A stretch of 46,169 nt of DNA from a virus, in the IMG/VR virus record IMGVR_UViG_3300005264_000097, positions 1-46,169 of that record; one strand, 5' to 3'. Positions within the stretch are counted from its first letter, which is position 1. Every line of letters starts with the position of its first letter. The position numbers and the translations under genes are program-made. The notes under the pieces are model-generated. The model did no database searches and was not told where the DNA came from. It saw only the letters and a list, made by a program, of their open reading frames with translations. Shown piece by piece: positions 46,030 to 46,169 of this stretch.

Positions 46030-46169
46030 TTATATTATATCTCCAATTTTACATACATAAGTATTAGGACATTTAATTTCATTATAAGTTACATTTAACA
46101 TAGCTCTTATCGTATGTTCATCTGAAAGGGAGTTACCTGTAATCTCAATAGATAATGCCACTGGGTTCT
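46030..46169 (-). CDS. C-terminal end of an unknown gene (cut by window edge)
   Basis: The last 45 residues are visible, ending LNVTYNEIKCPNTYVCKIGD then II and the stop. The preceding part (NPVALSIEITGNSLSDEHTI) is strand-like. Its stop is 19 bases before the next gene's ATG, so the two are probably one operon. A C-terminus with two Cys is visible, but nothing identifies the family. Confidence 0.6.
   Translation of the reverse strand, partial: NPVALSIEITGNSLSDEHTIRAMLNVTYNEIKCPNTYVCKIGDII

Noticed and set aside
1-46169. tRNA, rRNA or integrase/attachment sites
   Set aside because: No cloverleaf-like segment with the conserved TTCRA loop, no rRNA sequence and no recombinase signature was seen on either strand.

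Overview
This window is a virion-morphogenesis region of a large contractile-tailed (myovirus) phage genome. Base composition is very AT-rich, Shine-Dalgarno sites are strong (aaggagg type), and stops are standard and mostly TAA. The host is most likely a low-GC Firmicute. The evidence is an S-layer-homology (SLH) domain, an amidase with SLH-like wall-binding repeats, and a papain-type peptidase fused to copper-amine-oxidase-like domains, a combination familiar from Clostridia and Paenibacillus relatives. A family of promoter-like motifs, AACA-N6-TA, precedes most transcription units. It matches the published late-promoter consensus of the Bacillus jumbo phage AR9 (AACA-N6-TW), so I infer a PBS1/AR9/phiKZ-type transcription programme. 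No RNA polymerase subunit gene lies in the window to confirm this.

Layout. 1-6.2 kb (+): end of an SLH protein, an unknown virion protein, tail sheath, tail tube, a C1 cysteine peptidase and an N-acetylmuramoyl-L-alanine amidase. 6.2-12.2 kb (-): a small membrane protein, a 964-residue fibre with an N-terminal propeller, and two repeat-rich fibre proteins. 12.2-12.7 kb: a divergent regulatory region with one tiny ORF. 12.7-20 kb (+): two virion proteins (one with membrane segments), then four tandem related proteins that look like encapsidated and possibly ejected inner proteins. 20-25.8 kb: a seven-repeat propeller gene, a frameshifted small gene and the prohead protease on the - strand, then a 767-residue protein carrying the same 21-residue repeat as the last inner protein, and an acidic Pro-rich protein. 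25.9-28.7 kb: major capsid protein, a zinc metallopeptidase and a small gene. 28.8-32.6 kb: a second propeller gene, the N-terminal half of a family B DNA polymerase, and an unknown gene. 32.7-37.6 kb: portal and an SbcC/Rad50-like ATPase. 37.6-46.2 kb (-): a virion protein, a third propeller gene, a wrecked copy of the same cassette, and a run of distal tail, fibre and baseplate-type proteins.

How the parts fit. Sheath, tube, portal, capsid and prohead protease form the particle. The protease resembles T4 gp21, which cuts after (I/L)-x-E. All four tandem inner proteins carry I-x-E followed by A, G or S just before a membrane-active-looking amphipathic helix, so processing during head maturation is the natural reading. 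The peptidase and amidase would attack the host envelope. The fibres and the propeller cassettes, which share N- and C-terminal caps and a shared terminator-promoter block, look like exchangeable surface modules.

Most notable: (1) the inner-protein family and its peptide repeat; (2) the propeller cassette family with one decayed member; (3) a polymerase that stops after motif A; (4) the AACA-N6-TA promoter set. Most functional names rest on motif reading by eye, with no database search. Two single-base frame disruptions (near 21530 and 30215) may be sequencing errors.
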